64,000 nt of DNA, taken from NCBI GenBank assembly GCA_947571775.1, contig CANOZK010000004.1, positions 124,001 to 188,000 on the forward strand. Direction: 5' to 3'. The translations under genes and the position numbers were made by a program. This document shows, piece after piece, positions 54,249 through 63,451 of this stretch. Under the pieces are notes generated by a model. It did no database searches. It was not told where the DNA came from and worked only from the letters and a program-made list of their open reading frames with translations. Positions within the stretch are counted from its first letter, which is position 1; every line of letters starts with the position of its first letter. This DNA is from an uncultured Lachnospiraceae bacterium. GTDB lineage: Bacteria; Bacillota; Clostridia; Lachnospirales; Lachnospiraceae.

Positions 54249-56150
54249 ATGAAAATAAAATATCATGTATGGAAATATAAAGAGTTATTCGCATTTATAT
54301 TGATATCTTTATTTATCGTGTCTTTTTTCTTCGTACACGCGAAACATTCTTTTTACAGCAAAAGTGAACCCTTAGAGCACTCCAAGGCCATAAAACTCAA
54401 CAAAATTGACCATATCTCTCAGGAATTGAAAACCGACAAAACGCTTCCTCTGGCAAAGGTTGCTGTTGAATTTGGAACGTATTCCAGAAAAAACCAGGGA
54501 TTCCTGCATGTACAGCTCTTTGAAAACAAAACCTGCATCAGCGAATGGCATTATGATACAGCCAGACTGGCCGATAACGCTTACCAGGAATTTTCTCTGG
54601 ACAAACCCTATACGCTGCATCCCCAAGACTCCTATTATTTATGCATCTCTGAGGATTACAGCGGCGACAATGCAGTCGCCTTTTGGACTTCCGATGAAAA
54701 GGGCGGATCCTGCTGGCAGAACCGTCGCCTTTTACAGGGAAAATCTCTGTGCTATCAGCTAACTTATACCAACCCAAAACTGAAAAACAGGGGAATTCTG
54801 CTGGCAGTTCTCATATTCCTTATATTTGGTATCCTTATCGCATGCAAATTGGACGAAAAGCTCCTTATGAGCGGTCTTTTTCTTACTTTGGGCATTCTCT
54901 ATATGTGCGCATGTCCTCAGTATATAGCTCCAGATGAAGACCATCACTTTCTTCGGGCGTTTGAAATTTCATGCGGCACCTTTATCTCTCCGCATACAGA
55001 GAAATCGGGAGGGAATTTTCTTCCAGCCGCTTTATCCGAATCCTCGGATTCTGATATTTTAGATTGGAACGATACCAAATACCTGAATTTTACCAATACC
55101 TCTCTGTATACGCCGGTAACTTATCTGCCGCAGGCCGTAGGTATCAAAATTGCCCGCTGCTTTACCAACCGAGTATCCGGCATTTTTTATGGGGGAAAAT
55201 ATGCCAACTTTCTGGCCAGCCTTCTTTTGTGTTTGGCAGCTATATATTGGATGCCCTTTGGACAAAAAATCCTGTTTATGATTATGACATTTCCTATGAC
55301 AATACAGGAAATGATTTCCATGTCGCCAGACGGCTTTACCATTTCCCTATGCCTGTTTTTTATTGCATATGTTTTTCATCTTAGCTATGGAAATGTGGAA
55401 AAGCTCCGAAAAAGAGACTTTTGTATTCTAGCCGGATTAAGCCTGATGATTGCCCTGTGCAAGATTGTTTACGTTGTCCTGATTCTTCTTACTTTTATCA
55501 TACCAAACCACAAGATTGGAGAACGGAAAACATGGATGGGATTGAAATTCGGAATTTTCAGCATGGCGCTGGCCGCAAATTTGATTTGGCTGAAAATTTC
55601 GTCGGTGTATCTAGTCGAGATCAGGCCTGGCGTAAACGCCGCAGAACAAATCCGTTATATCTTATTGAATATTGGCGATTTTTACGGCGTCGCTGTCCGT
55701 ACTCTAATGGAAAACAGCGACTATTTTATAAAAACCATGTTCGGCGATCCGATGGGCGCGCTGAATATCGCACTCTCCCCCTTTGTGTGGATAACGTTTC
55801 TGTTTCTGTTTCTCTATGAAATTTACGACTCCAGAAGGCCCACGCTAAAGCTGCATTCTTTTGACCCGCTGGTAATGGCTCTGATTTTTCTTGGCGGCAG
55901 CGGACTGATTTTTACCAGTTTATATGTACAATGGACAGCTCTGAGAAATGAAGTCATCGAAGGTATCCAGGGACGATACTTCATCCCGTTGATTATTTTC
56001 CCGGCCCTTTTAGCTATGTATCGACAGGATAAAAACAGAGAAAAGGAAACGAATGTTTCCGTATGCGAAAAAAGCGGGCAGTATTACTATCTCATTCTTT
56101 TAACTTTAAACGGAATTGCCCTACTTGATATCGTTCAATATTACCTGTAA
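54249..56150 (+). CDS. DUF2142-type polytopic membrane protein
   Basis: 633 residues from the ATG at 54249, with TAGGAGAACGC as ribosome site; ten further codons upstream are rejected. One N-terminal membrane helix (about 13-33), an extracytoplasmic beta-rich domain (about 40-175), then about 11 membrane segments. The APDEDHHFLRAFEIS motif is the DUF2142 signature, with acidic residues like those of GT-C glycosyltransferases. It probably works on a lipid-linked sugar on the outer face. It starts a three-gene run with a GT2 and a YfhO-type protein. Confidence 0.88.
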   Translation: MKIKYHVWKYKELFAFILISLFIVSFFFVHAKHSFYSKSEPLEHSKAIKLNKIDHISQELKTDKTLPLAKVAVEFGTYSRKNQGFLHVQLFENKTCISEWHYDTARLADNAYQEFSLDKPYTLHPQDSYYLCISEDYSGDNAVAFWTSDEKGGSCWQNRRLLQGKSLCYQLTYTNPKLKNRGILLAVLIFLIFGILIACKLDEKLLMSGLFLTLGILYMCACPQYIAPDEDHHFLRAFEISCGTFISPHTEKSGGNFLPAALSESSDSDILDWNDTKYLNFTNTSLYTPVTYLPQAVGIKIARCFTNRVSGIFYGGKYANFLASLLLCLAAIYWMPFGQKILFMIMTFPMTIQEMISMSPDGFTISLCLFFIAYVFHLSYGNVEKLRKRDFCILAGLSLMIALCKIVYVVLILLTFIIPNHKIGERKTWMGLKFGIFSMALAANLIWLKISSVYLVEIRPGVNAAEQIRYILLNIGDFYGVAVRTLMENSDYFIKTMFGDPMGALNIALSPFVWITFLFLFLYEIYDSRRPTLKLHSFDPLVMALIFLGGSGLIFTSLYVQWTALRNEVIEGIQGRYFIPLIIFPALLAMYRQDKNREKETNVSVCEKSGQYYYLILLTLNGIALLDIVQYYL

Positions 56151-56165
56151 GGAGAAAACCGATTT

Positions 56166-57131
56166 ATGGATAAAATAGCTGTATTGATTCCTTGTTACAA
56201 CGAAGCAAAAACCATTGGAAAGGTAATATGCGATTTTAAAAAAATACTGCCGGAAGCAGTTATCTATGTATACGACAACAACTGCACCGATCAAACAGCC
56301 GAAATTGCCAGAGAGGCGGGCGCTGTTGTCCGCTGCGAATACCAACAAGGAAAAGGAAACGTTATTCGCCGGATGTTTCGCGAGATTGACGCTGAGTGCT
56401 ATATTATGACGGACGGGGACGATACTTATCCGGCGGAAGCCGCCAGAGAGATGGCCAACTGTGTATTGCAAAAAAACATAGATATGGTCATCGGCGACAG
56501 ACTGTCTTCCTCTTATTTTACCGAAAACAAACGGCTGTTCCATAATTTTGGAAATATATTTGTCCGCAAAAGCATTAATTTCTTATTTCAAAACGACATT
56601 AAAGATATTATGACCGGATATCGGGCATTCAGCTATGAATTTGTAAAAACCTTTCCAGTATTGTCTAAGGGCTTTGAAATCGAAACAGAGATGAGCATCC
56701 ACGCCATTGACAAAAATATGTCCATAGAAAATCTAATCATTGATTACCGCGACCGGCCAACCGGAAGCCAATCCAAACTGAATACATACTCTGACGGCCT
56801 AAAAGTCCTGCGAACCATTGGACGACTATACCGGACATATAAACCAATCGGTTTTTTCGGGGCGATTGCGTTTCTGCTGGCTTTTTTGTCCACGGCTTTT
56901 TTTCTGCCGATTGTATATATTTTTTTCAGAACGGGGCTGGTACCCAATTTCCCGACGCTTATCGTATGTGGTTTTACCATTATTGTGGCTATCCAGTCGT
57001 TCTTCACCGGTTTGACTTTGCAGACCATTATTCAGAAAAACAGGCAGGATTTTGAAATGGAACTGCACCGCGTCTCAGAAAACAAAAAAACTCTCCTGCA
57101 AAAGGAAACGAAAGGGAAACTACATTTATGA
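56166..57131 (+). CDS. Family 2 glycosyltransferase with C-terminal membrane segments (polyprenyl-phosphate type)
   Basis: 321 residues. GT-A fold with PCYNEAKTIGKV (9-20), the metal motif DGDD (83-86), and two C-terminal membrane segments (about 225-252 and 263-292). The plan is that of CsbB/GtrB/DPM1-type enzymes, which make undecaprenyl-phosphate sugars on the cytosolic side. AAGGAGAAAACC precedes the ATG. The next gene, yfhO-like, overlaps its stop (ATGA), as partners in a lipid-linked glycosylation path. Confidence 0.92.
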   Translation: MDKIAVLIPCYNEAKTIGKVICDFKKILPEAVIYVYDNNCTDQTAEIAREAGAVVRCEYQQGKGNVIRRMFREIDAECYIMTDGDDTYPAEAAREMANCVLQKNIDMVIGDRLSSSYFTENKRLFHNFGNIFVRKSINFLFQNDIKDIMTGYRAFSYEFVKTFPVLSKGFEIETEMSIHAIDKNMSIENLIIDYRDRPTGSQSKLNTYSDGLKVLRTIGRLYRTYKPIGFFGAIAFLLAFLSTAFFLPIVYIFFRTGLVPNFPTLIVCGFTIIVAIQSFFTGLTLQTIIQKNRQDFEMELHRVSENKKTLLQKETKGKLHL

Positions 57132-59518
57132 GAAAATTTTTGACAAAGGAAAGACAAGCCCCTTTTCTGCTAGGGATCTTGCTTTTGATCAGCGCTGTTT
57201 TTATTTACCACCGATTTCTGTTCGGGGATGAACTGTGGGTATTTATCGATCCAGATATCGGTTCGGATACGTTTCAGCAGTATTTGCCGCACTACCATAC
57301 TGTCGTAAACCATATCCGGGAGGGCACGTTTGCCTTCTGGGATTTTAATCACGGTTTCGGGACGAATGTATTCAATCTGAATCTGTTTGACCCTACCCTG
57401 ATTCTTATATATGCCCTGGGTGTTGTCTTCGGCCCGGAACACATCGCCTGGTATCTGGTGTATATGCAGGTTCTTCGGATTGTATTGGCAGGACTTGTCT
57501 TCTACTACTATCTGTCCTGCTTTTCATTTTCTGAGAGAACCAAATGCCTGATTGCCTATATCTATGCATTAAACGGGTTTCAAATGGTATGGGGACAGCA
57601 CTATCAGTTCGGCATGTCGGTCATCTACCTGCCGCTGCTTCTTTTGGTCACGGAGCGGTGTATGCGCCGACAGCGGTTTCACCCGCCTGTGGTTTTGGCG
57701 GTGTGGATCACCACAATTTACAGCGCGTACCGCAGTTATATGATGTTTGTCTGTCTAGGCTTTTATATTTTTATCCGGCTTTTTGCCATGCAGAAACAGC
57801 CGCTGAAAAAGAATTTCCGAATCTTGGGGATTTTATACGGCTCTATGCTCCTGGGAATCGGGATGGGAGCTTTTACCCTATTGCCCACGGCCTATGTCTT
57901 CTCTGGTATGTCCGGCCGGGTGGTGGATCGCCAGTATGGACTTTTGGAATGGCTGGGACGCTCTTTTTTGCCTTATGAACGCCTGCATTACAAAACCTTA
58001 TTTTATAAACTTTTCTCCAGCTACCTGGAAGGTCTGTCGAAGCTGGAGAACCCCAAAGTCCTGTACACTGGACTTTTAAATTATTATGAGGACCCCAATG
58101 TGTTCTGCTCCACTTTGTTTCTGATTCTTGGATGTCAGTATGTATGCTGCATTCCCAGGCTCTTTGCATCCAAAAAACAGAAAATTCTCCATTACGGACT
58201 GTTGGGAGTTCTGGGCTTTTGCCTGATGTTTCCTTTCTGCGGACTGGCTATGAACGGATTTACGGATACCTCCAACCGCCATATGTTTGTGATGATCCCT
58301 TTCTTCTGTCTGATTATGGCAAAGATGTTAAACGATTTGGAGCGGAAACGGATTTTCAGTTATCTGGGTTTTGGCGCGGCCTTGCTGCTGATTCTGTTTG
58401 TGTTCATCCGAAAATATCCGGCGATTGTTTTTTTATCTCACAAACGGAACTTATTGATTTTGAGCATCACCGGAATTTTGATGGCCGCTGCGCTGCTTTG
58501 TCTGGCCAAATGCCAAAAGCAGAATTTCCAAAAGATCCTTGGCGCGTTGCTGTTTGGCTTCGTGATCGTAAATATGGTATCGGAGGGGTATACTTCCACC
58601 CTGGAAAGACTGACTTTACGGAAAAACAACACGGAATATTTCGAGGCTTTATACAATCAGGACACGCAGAACGCCCTGGCCTGGCTAAGAGAACACGACC
58701 CGGAATTTTACCGAGTAGAAAAGGACTTCGACGCCGGCTCGGTCTGCCTCGACTCCCTGGTGCAAAATTACCGGGGCACCAGCACTTATAATTCCACCAT
58801 GAACCAGAATATCAAGCGCTTTACCGCCATTCTTTACCCGGATTTCTGGTATAACGACCTGGCACATTACCGATTCCGTATGATAGAAAAAGGACAGCCG
58901 TTTGCCGATTTATGCGGCATCCGTTATCTCCTTTCCCGCAACGGCGACAAAGACGACCCCTATGATAAAAGCGGCTATCGGCCTATCCAGAAATTTGGAG
59001 AGATCCAGATTTATGAAAATAAAAACGCGACCTCCCTCGGACGCTTTTACGCCGATACTGTGACCTACTCGGAATTTAAAGAATACCTTCAGGAAAACGG
59101 TATTTCAAAGGCGAGAGATTATATCTTGGATCACCTGGTTATAGAAGATTTGCCAAAAAGCCTGGAATTGACTCATAGCAGTGAGAAAGCCTCGGCAAAG
59201 GCTGTTGTTATCGAAGCGCCTGTAAAAGACACCGATCTAAAAGGAACGGTAGACGCCCCCTGCGACGGTTATGTGATGTTCGCCATTCCGTTTGAAAAAG
59301 GCTGGGACGTTTATGTGGATGGAGAAAAACAGGAGCTTGTAAAGGCGAATCTGGGATTTTTCGGAATTTCTGTCGAAAAAGGGCTGCACCAGATTGAATT
59401 GAGATACCACGCCCCCGGATTTTCCCAGGGATTGGCGGTTAGTCTTTTGTGTTGGATCGTTTTTGTCTTTTTGCTTGGCTTCTTTTCCAAAAAATCCAAA
59501 ATGAATTCTGAAAGATGA
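57128..59518 (+). CDS. YfhO-family membrane protein
   Basis: 796 residues. About 13 membrane segments (first at about 13-30), a GT-C-like early loop with DPDIGSDTFQQYLPHY, and an extracytoplasmic C-terminal domain ending with one more membrane helix. In Bacillus, YfhO uses the lipid-linked sugar made by CsbB to glycosylate lipoteichoic acid. The start overlaps the GT2 stop by four bases. No flippase of GtcA type is encoded in the run. Confidence 0.92.
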   Translation: MRKFLTKERQAPFLLGILLLISAVFIYHRFLFGDELWVFIDPDIGSDTFQQYLPHYHTVVNHIREGTFAFWDFNHGFGTNVFNLNLFDPTLILIYALGVVFGPEHIAWYLVYMQVLRIVLAGLVFYYYLSCFSFSERTKCLIAYIYALNGFQMVWGQHYQFGMSVIYLPLLLLVTERCMRRQRFHPPVVLAVWITTIYSAYRSYMMFVCLGFYIFIRLFAMQKQPLKKNFRILGILYGSMLLGIGMGAFTLLPTAYVFSGMSGRVVDRQYGLLEWLGRSFLPYERLHYKTLFYKLFSSYLEGLSKLENPKVLYTGLLNYYEDPNVFCSTLFLILGCQYVCCIPRLFASKKQKILHYGLLGVLGFCLMFPFCGLAMNGFTDTSNRHMFVMIPFFCLIMAKMLNDLERKRIFSYLGFGAALLLILFVFIRKYPAIVFLSHKRNLLILSITGILMAAALLCLAKCQKQNFQKILGALLFGFVIVNMVSEGYTSTLERLTLRKNNTEYFEALYNQDTQNALAWLREHDPEFYRVEKDFDAGSVCLDSLVQNYRGTSTYNSTMNQNIKRFTAILYPDFWYNDLAHYRFRMIEKGQPFADLCGIRYLLSRNGDKDDPYDKSGYRPIQKFGEIQIYENKNATSLGRFYADTVTYSEFKEYLQENGISKARDYILDHLVIEDLPKSLELTHSSEKASAKAVVIEAPVKDTDLKGTVDAPCDGYVMFAIPFEKGWDVYVDGEKQELVKANLGFFGISVEKGLHQIELRYHAPGFSQGLAVSLLCWIVFVFLLGFFSKKSKMNSER

Positions 59519-59534
59519 ATTCATTTTGGATTTT
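59491..59534. terminator. Bidirectional terminator between yfhO-like and GH5 genes
   Basis: An 18-bp perfect inverted repeat (59491-59508 and 59517-59534) with an 8-nt loop; A-runs and T-runs on both sides serve both directions. Its left arm codes for the last residues of the YfhO-like protein, and the stop codon (59516-59518) is in the hairpin. Confidence 0.9.
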
Positions 59535-59549
59535 CTTTGATTCTTCTAC

Positions 59550-60527
59550 TTAAAATTGTTTGACCAGCCATTTTCCCCAGGGGGAAAGATCTGCGTTTTT
59601 CCAAGCCGACGTCTTTGTACAGGAGGAGTTTAACAGTGCGGAACTTTCTTCTTTGTTGGAGAGATTCCAGCCTATGTAACTGATTCGGTTATTCTTCAGA
59701 AATTTCATCCATTGTTTTCCCTCTTTTTGATTCAGCGCTCCGCTGCCGGAAGCCTCGGAAATTCCGAACTCCGATACAAACAGCGGCAGTTTTTGAGCCA
59801 GGGCGGTTTTCGCTTTTTTTCGCAAATCGGCGCCGTGCGTCCCGGCATAAAAGTGCAGCGTGTACATCAGGTTTTGGTAACCTTTTATGGGACTTTTGGC
59901 CGCGACGTCCACATCCTGCGACCAGTTGGGCGTTCCTATAAGAATCACCGCATGCTTATCCTGAGAACGGATCGCCTTTATTACTTTTTTTGCATAGGCT
60001 TTGATGGTGCTCCAGGATGTGCCACCATTGGGTTCGTTGCAGATTTCGTAGAGTATATTGGTATGATTTTTATATTTGGAGGCCATTTTGCGGAAAAATC
60101 GAACTGCCTGCTTTTCATAAGTTCTGGGATTGCCGTCGCTTAATATGTGCCAGTCCAGGATAACATAAAGTCCTGCATTTGTGGCATATTGTATCCCTTT
60201 GTCAATTCTTTCCTCCAGAGCTTTTTGGTTTGCCGCATCCCCAGTGCAGTAGCCGTTATATTCGCTGGTGTAAAGGGCCAGGCGCACGGCGTTTGCGTTC
60301 CAATTCTTTTTGATATTGGTAAACGCTTTTGGATTTACATACTGCGGAAACCAGGAAAGACCGTGGGTGCTGACACCTTTGAGCTGCACAGGCTTGCCCT
60401 TGTCATTGACCAACTGCGTTCCTTTTACGCTCAAAGCGGAAAGTTTTGCCGCCCGAACGGGAGCGACGCCAAAGAATATGCCAAATACAATCAGAAACAA
60501 TAGAAAATAATTTTGATGTTTTTTCAT
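59550..60527 (-). CDS. Secreted glycoside hydrolase family 5 (cellulase-like)
   Basis: 325 residues from the ATG at 60527, preceded by AAGGAGAGGC; the 104-codon upstream frame is rejected. A signal peptide (about 1-27, cleavage near VRA/AKL) exports it. The GH5 barrel shows LKGVSTHGL, acid/base Glu in YEICNEPNGG, and nucleophile Glu in LFVSEFGIS. The likely action is endo-glucanase type, but mannan or other beta-glycans are possible. It has no carbohydrate-binding or sorting domain. Confidence 0.93.
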   Translation of the reverse strand: MKKHQNYFLLFLIVFGIFFGVAPVRAAKLSALSVKGTQLVNDKGKPVQLKGVSTHGLSWFPQYVNPKAFTNIKKNWNANAVRLALYTSEYNGYCTGDAANQKALEERIDKGIQYATNAGLYVILDWHILSDGNPRTYEKQAVRFFRKMASKYKNHTNILYEICNEPNGGTSWSTIKAYAKKVIKAIRSQDKHAVILIGTPNWSQDVDVAAKSPIKGYQNLMYTLHFYAGTHGADLRKKAKTALAQKLPLFVSEFGISEASGSGALNQKEGKQWMKFLKNNRISYIGWNLSNKEESSALLNSSCTKTSAWKNADLSPWGKWLVKQF

Positions 60528-60681
60528 CGTTCTGCCTCTCCTTTCTTTATCCATTCCAGTATGCATTTTTATCGACAGAAAATCAAGTCGAAAAACGGTT
60601 GCACATCCAATTCGTATCTTATATGATAAATATATAGAAATATCATTCAGGTAAAACTCTGAAAAGACAGGAGAAAAACAA

Positions 60682-61581
60682 ATGAAAACAGGTGCTCTGC
60701 TCCTCGCCTCTTTTGAATTGGGAACGGAAAATAGAGGCAGCGAGGAGTTCCCCTTATTCCTTCCCATGTATCCTCTGGACGGCACCACCGTAATTAAACG
60801 GGAAATCGCCGCTTTACGCAAAGCAATGCTTTCCCCCATCGTTGTATTGGCTGGCTACCAAAAACAGATTCTAAAAAACCATCTGAGCCATAACAATGTA
60901 ATTTTCACAGAAGACAAGGAATACGTGAAAAATGACCAGGAGAAGGCTCTGCAAATGGGGCTGGAAACCGCCCGGCAACATATGAACCGCGTTATCGTCG
61001 TTCCGGTGCAATATCCGGCTTTTTCCGCCCGGACACTTCAAATGCTTCTGGAATGTAAAAAAAGCACCATCCCCGTTTATGACGGGCAAATGGGCTGGCC
61101 CAGATTATACGTTTTGCAGGATGATGCACAGGAAGAACCAGAACAGATTCCAGTCGAGGATCCCGGAATTCTACTTTCACTTCTGGAAAAGGACGGAATT
61201 GCACAGACACAGCAATATTTGAAAGCCCGGCGCGGCACCAACGAGCTTCGCTGCAAGACCAAAGTCATTCTGACCAGGGAGGAAGATTTCTTCGGACCGG
61301 GCATTTACCATCTGCTAAAATTGATCGATGAAAACGGATCCATTCAGGCGGCAGCGTCAGAAATGCATATGTCCTATTCCAAAGCCTGGAAGATGGTCAA
61401 CAAAACGGAAAAAGAAATGGGATTTCCTTTTCTGAATCGCTGCAACGGCGGAAAATGCGGCGGAAGCTCTACGCTCACCGATGAGGGAAAGCTGTTTATC
61501 CAGCGGTATCATGCTATGGTAAAAGATATGGAGCGAATCAGCCAAAACTTTTTTGATATTTATTTCAACGATTTTCAGTAA
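60682..61581 (+). CDS. Nucleotidyltransferase-like protein fused to a ModE/LysR-type winged helix
   Basis: 299 residues. The N-terminal 190 residues look like a MobA/MocA nucleotidyltransferase fold (VVLAGYQKQIL, VIVVPVQYPAFSARTL), but the expected G-x-G-x-R nucleotide motif is not visible (LLLASFELGTENRGSEEF). The last 90 residues are a ModE-like HTH (LIDENGSIQAAASEMHMSYSKAWKMVNKTE ... GGSSTLTDEG). Such fusions in Clostridia are linked to molybdenum-enzyme maturation. The degenerate N-terminus suggests a sensor or altered role. AGACAGGAGAAAAAC is the ribosome site. Confidence 0.85.
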   Translation: MKTGALLLASFELGTENRGSEEFPLFLPMYPLDGTTVIKREIAALRKAMLSPIVVLAGYQKQILKNHLSHNNVIFTEDKEYVKNDQEKALQMGLETARQHMNRVIVVPVQYPAFSARTLQMLLECKKSTIPVYDGQMGWPRLYVLQDDAQEEPEQIPVEDPGILLSLLEKDGIAQTQQYLKARRGTNELRCKTKVILTREEDFFGPGIYHLLKLIDENGSIQAAASEMHMSYSKAWKMVNKTEKEMGFPFLNRCNGGKCGGSSTLTDEGKLFIQRYHAMVKDMERISQNFFDIYFNDFQ

Positions 61582-61624
61582 AAAATCGAGTAGGAGGTAG
61601 GTGATTCGTTCACCTACTGACCTC
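61582..61624. repeat. Small inverted repeat between convergent genes
   Basis: An 8-bp perfect inverted repeat with 5-nt loop (61597-61604 and 61610-61617) lies between the ends of the ModE fusion gene and the GNAT gene. The flanks are short of T in the sense of either gene, though a T-run appears about 12 bases later in the minus sense; a weak terminator is possible. Confidence 0.4.
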
Positions 61625-61786
61625 TTACATCAGATTGCGCGTCGAGATTGATGCAATTTTTAAGCGGGTGTTATCCTTTACATTTACTGCAAATGCCCGA
61701 AAAACATGGCTATCGTTACTTTTTGTACCCAAGGAATTCTTGTGATTTTTAATCATCCCGATCAACTGAAATTTATCTGCGAACAT
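61625..61786 (-). CDS. Small open frame of 53 codons, doubtful
   Basis: A frame MFADKFQLIGMIKNHKNSLG ... ASISTRNLM overlaps the GNAT 3' end by 14 bases and ends just before the inverted repeat. GAGG lies a few bases before the ATG. No family is recognised; it could be chance, or the remnant of a lost gene. Confidence 0.25.
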   Translation of the reverse strand: MFADKFQLIGMIKNHKNSLGTKSNDSHVFRAFAVNVKDNTRLKIASISTRNLM

Positions 61787-62225
61787 ACATCCTCATCATG
61801 TCTGGTCCATCCTCTCCTTGAACCAGACACAAAAATTCCCATCCATATCTTTCATAAAAATTTGTGTGGTCAGTGACTAAATATATTGGTGTAATGCCTT
61901 TCGTTTTCAGGTCATCCGCAACCATATTTAACAAATGTCCCGCAATTCCCCTGCAACGATATTCCTTCTCCGTATATACCGCACAGATATTGGGAGTAAG
62001 GTCCTTTCTATCATGAAAATCATTCTCGATCACTCCCAATCCCCCTATGATCTTGTCTTCGTCTAAGCAAAAATACCAACCGTACTCGTTTTCACTATTA
62101 AGATAAGCTTCCATATACTCAAGATAGGCTTCTTGTGGTACTCCCCATTTACTATGAAACCATTTGGCTGCTCTATCCTTTAATTGTGGTTTTTCTCTTA
62201 AAGTGATGTATTTGTACGTACTCAT
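61773..62225 (-). CDS. GNAT-family N-acetyltransferase
   Basis: 150 residues. The acetyl-CoA motif is CAVYTEKEYRCRGIAGHLLNMV (about 82-103), with R/Q-x-x-G-x-A replaced by RCRGIA. The N-terminal LREKPQLKDRAAKWFHSKWG resembles the aminoglycoside/small-molecule acetyltransferase-like group of this family; the substrate is unknown. The start overlaps the aldo/keto reductase stop (ATGA), so both are made from one transcript. Confidence 0.9.
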   Translation of the reverse strand: MSTYKYITLREKPQLKDRAAKWFHSKWGVPQEAYLEYMEAYLNSENEYGWYFCLDEDKIIGGLGVIENDFHDRKDLTPNICAVYTEKEYRCRGIAGHLLNMVADDLKTKGITPIYLVTDHTNFYERYGWEFLCLVQGEDGPDMMRMYVRR

Positions 62226-63259
62226 ATTTTTTGATTTCCTATGGACCAGACATGCTCCTCTTTCGCCGTCTGCACAGTATTCTGTGCCATGACTCCCACC
62301 AGGGAATGGGGAACATATGGCTCCTCCAAATAAGTAAGTTCCTCTGACGAGAGAACCAAATTTACAGCTTTTACAGCATCTTCAATATGGTATATTTTAG
62401 TCGCTCCAACAACCGGGGCTGTTACTTTTGTCAAAAGCCACGCCAAAGAAACTTCCGTCATAGACGCGCCATGTCTTTTTGCAAGTTCAGCTACCCGTTT
62501 GATGATCAGGCTATCCTGCCCCGCAGTTGCATCATATTTTGATTTTGCATAGCTGTCTTCTTCCAGACGCTTCGATGTCTCACCTGGAGCCTTTGATAAA
62601 CGTCCGCTTGCCAGAGCGCTGTATGGCGTCATGGCAATGTTGTCTTCCGCACATAATTTTGTCATTTCCCTTTCCTCCTCACGGAAGATCAGATTGTAGT
62701 GCCCCTGAACGGAAATAAATTTTGCAAATCCCTCTTTTTCCGCCAATGCATTTGCTTTCGCAAGTTGCCACGCAAAACAGTTAGAAATGCCTATGTACCG
62801 TGCTTTTCCCGCCCTAACAACACGATCCAGGCCATCCATGATATCATATAGCGGTGTCTGGTAATCCCACATATGGTAAATATATAAATCCACATAATCC
62901 ATGCCAAGATTTTCAAGGCTCCTATTGATCATCCGTTCAATGTGCTGCTGTCCCGTAATTCCTGCCTCAATGTCCGCCTGTGTACGAGGCAAAAACTTGG
63001 TTGCCAGCATAACATCGTCCCTTTTTACAAAATCCCTCAATGCCCTTCCTACATACTGCTCACTGGTTCCGCTCTGATATGCGATGGCGGTATCGAAAAA
63101 ATTTATTCCCGATTCCAATCCACACCGGATGATCTTGCGGGAACGTTCTTCATCAAGCGTCCATGAATGCTGTCCGTTCTTTGCATCCCCAAATCCCATA
63201 CACCCCATACAAATACGGGATATATTTAAATCTGAATTACCCAATTTCATGTACTGCAT
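62222..63259 (-). CDS. Aldo/keto reductase
   Basis: 345 residues from the ATG at 63259, with AAGGAG five bases before it. TIM-barrel AKR motifs: FFDTAIAYQSGTSE (Asp and Tyr of the catalytic set), ATKFLPRT (Lys), YIYHMWDY (His), and the NADP-binding C-terminal VVGATKIYHIEDAV. It reduces carbonyl compounds with NADPH; substrate unknown. It is coupled to the GNAT gene. Confidence 0.94.
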   Translation of the reverse strand: MQYMKLGNSDLNISRICMGCMGFGDAKNGQHSWTLDEERSRKIIRCGLESGINFFDTAIAYQSGTSEQYVGRALRDFVKRDDVMLATKFLPRTQADIEAGITGQQHIERMINRSLENLGMDYVDLYIYHMWDYQTPLYDIMDGLDRVVRAGKARYIGISNCFAWQLAKANALAEKEGFAKFISVQGHYNLIFREEEREMTKLCAEDNIAMTPYSALASGRLSKAPGETSKRLEEDSYAKSKYDATAGQDSLIIKRVAELAKRHGASMTEVSLAWLLTKVTAPVVGATKIYHIEDAVKAVNLVLSSEELTYLEEPYVPHSLVGVMAQNTVQTAKEEHVWSIGNQKI

Positions 63260-63429
63260 ATATTCTCCTTCATTTCTGTAATGTCTGTTACACCGCCCAA
63301 TACGACTTTCTCTTTGGGCAGTTTTTGAAAGCAATCCTGATGTACAAGGCGGTATTCTCCTGCACCTGAATCAGATCGGATATGCCGGATAAAACAGCCA
63401 GGACTCCATCTAAATCCATTGTAGTGCAC
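63260..63429 (-). pseudogene. Possible remnant of a PAS/PAC-domain gene
   Basis: A 60-codon frame from a GTG at 63429 to 63247 reads ...SGAGEYRLVHQDCFQKL...GGVTDITEMKE, resembling the end of a PAS/PAC sensor domain ('GEYRWV ... G.. DITE.K'). In-frame stops lie directly upstream, and the frame runs into the aldo/keto reductase start. It could be a decayed sensor gene or chance. Confidence 0.3.
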
Positions 63430-63451
63430 AAGCCATCATCAACCGGCTTTT

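Noticed and set aside
57894..58791. Rightward frames of 61 and 219 codons inside the yfhO-like gene
   Set aside because: They lie within a clean 796-codon frame with membrane segments throughout and are out-of-frame shadows.
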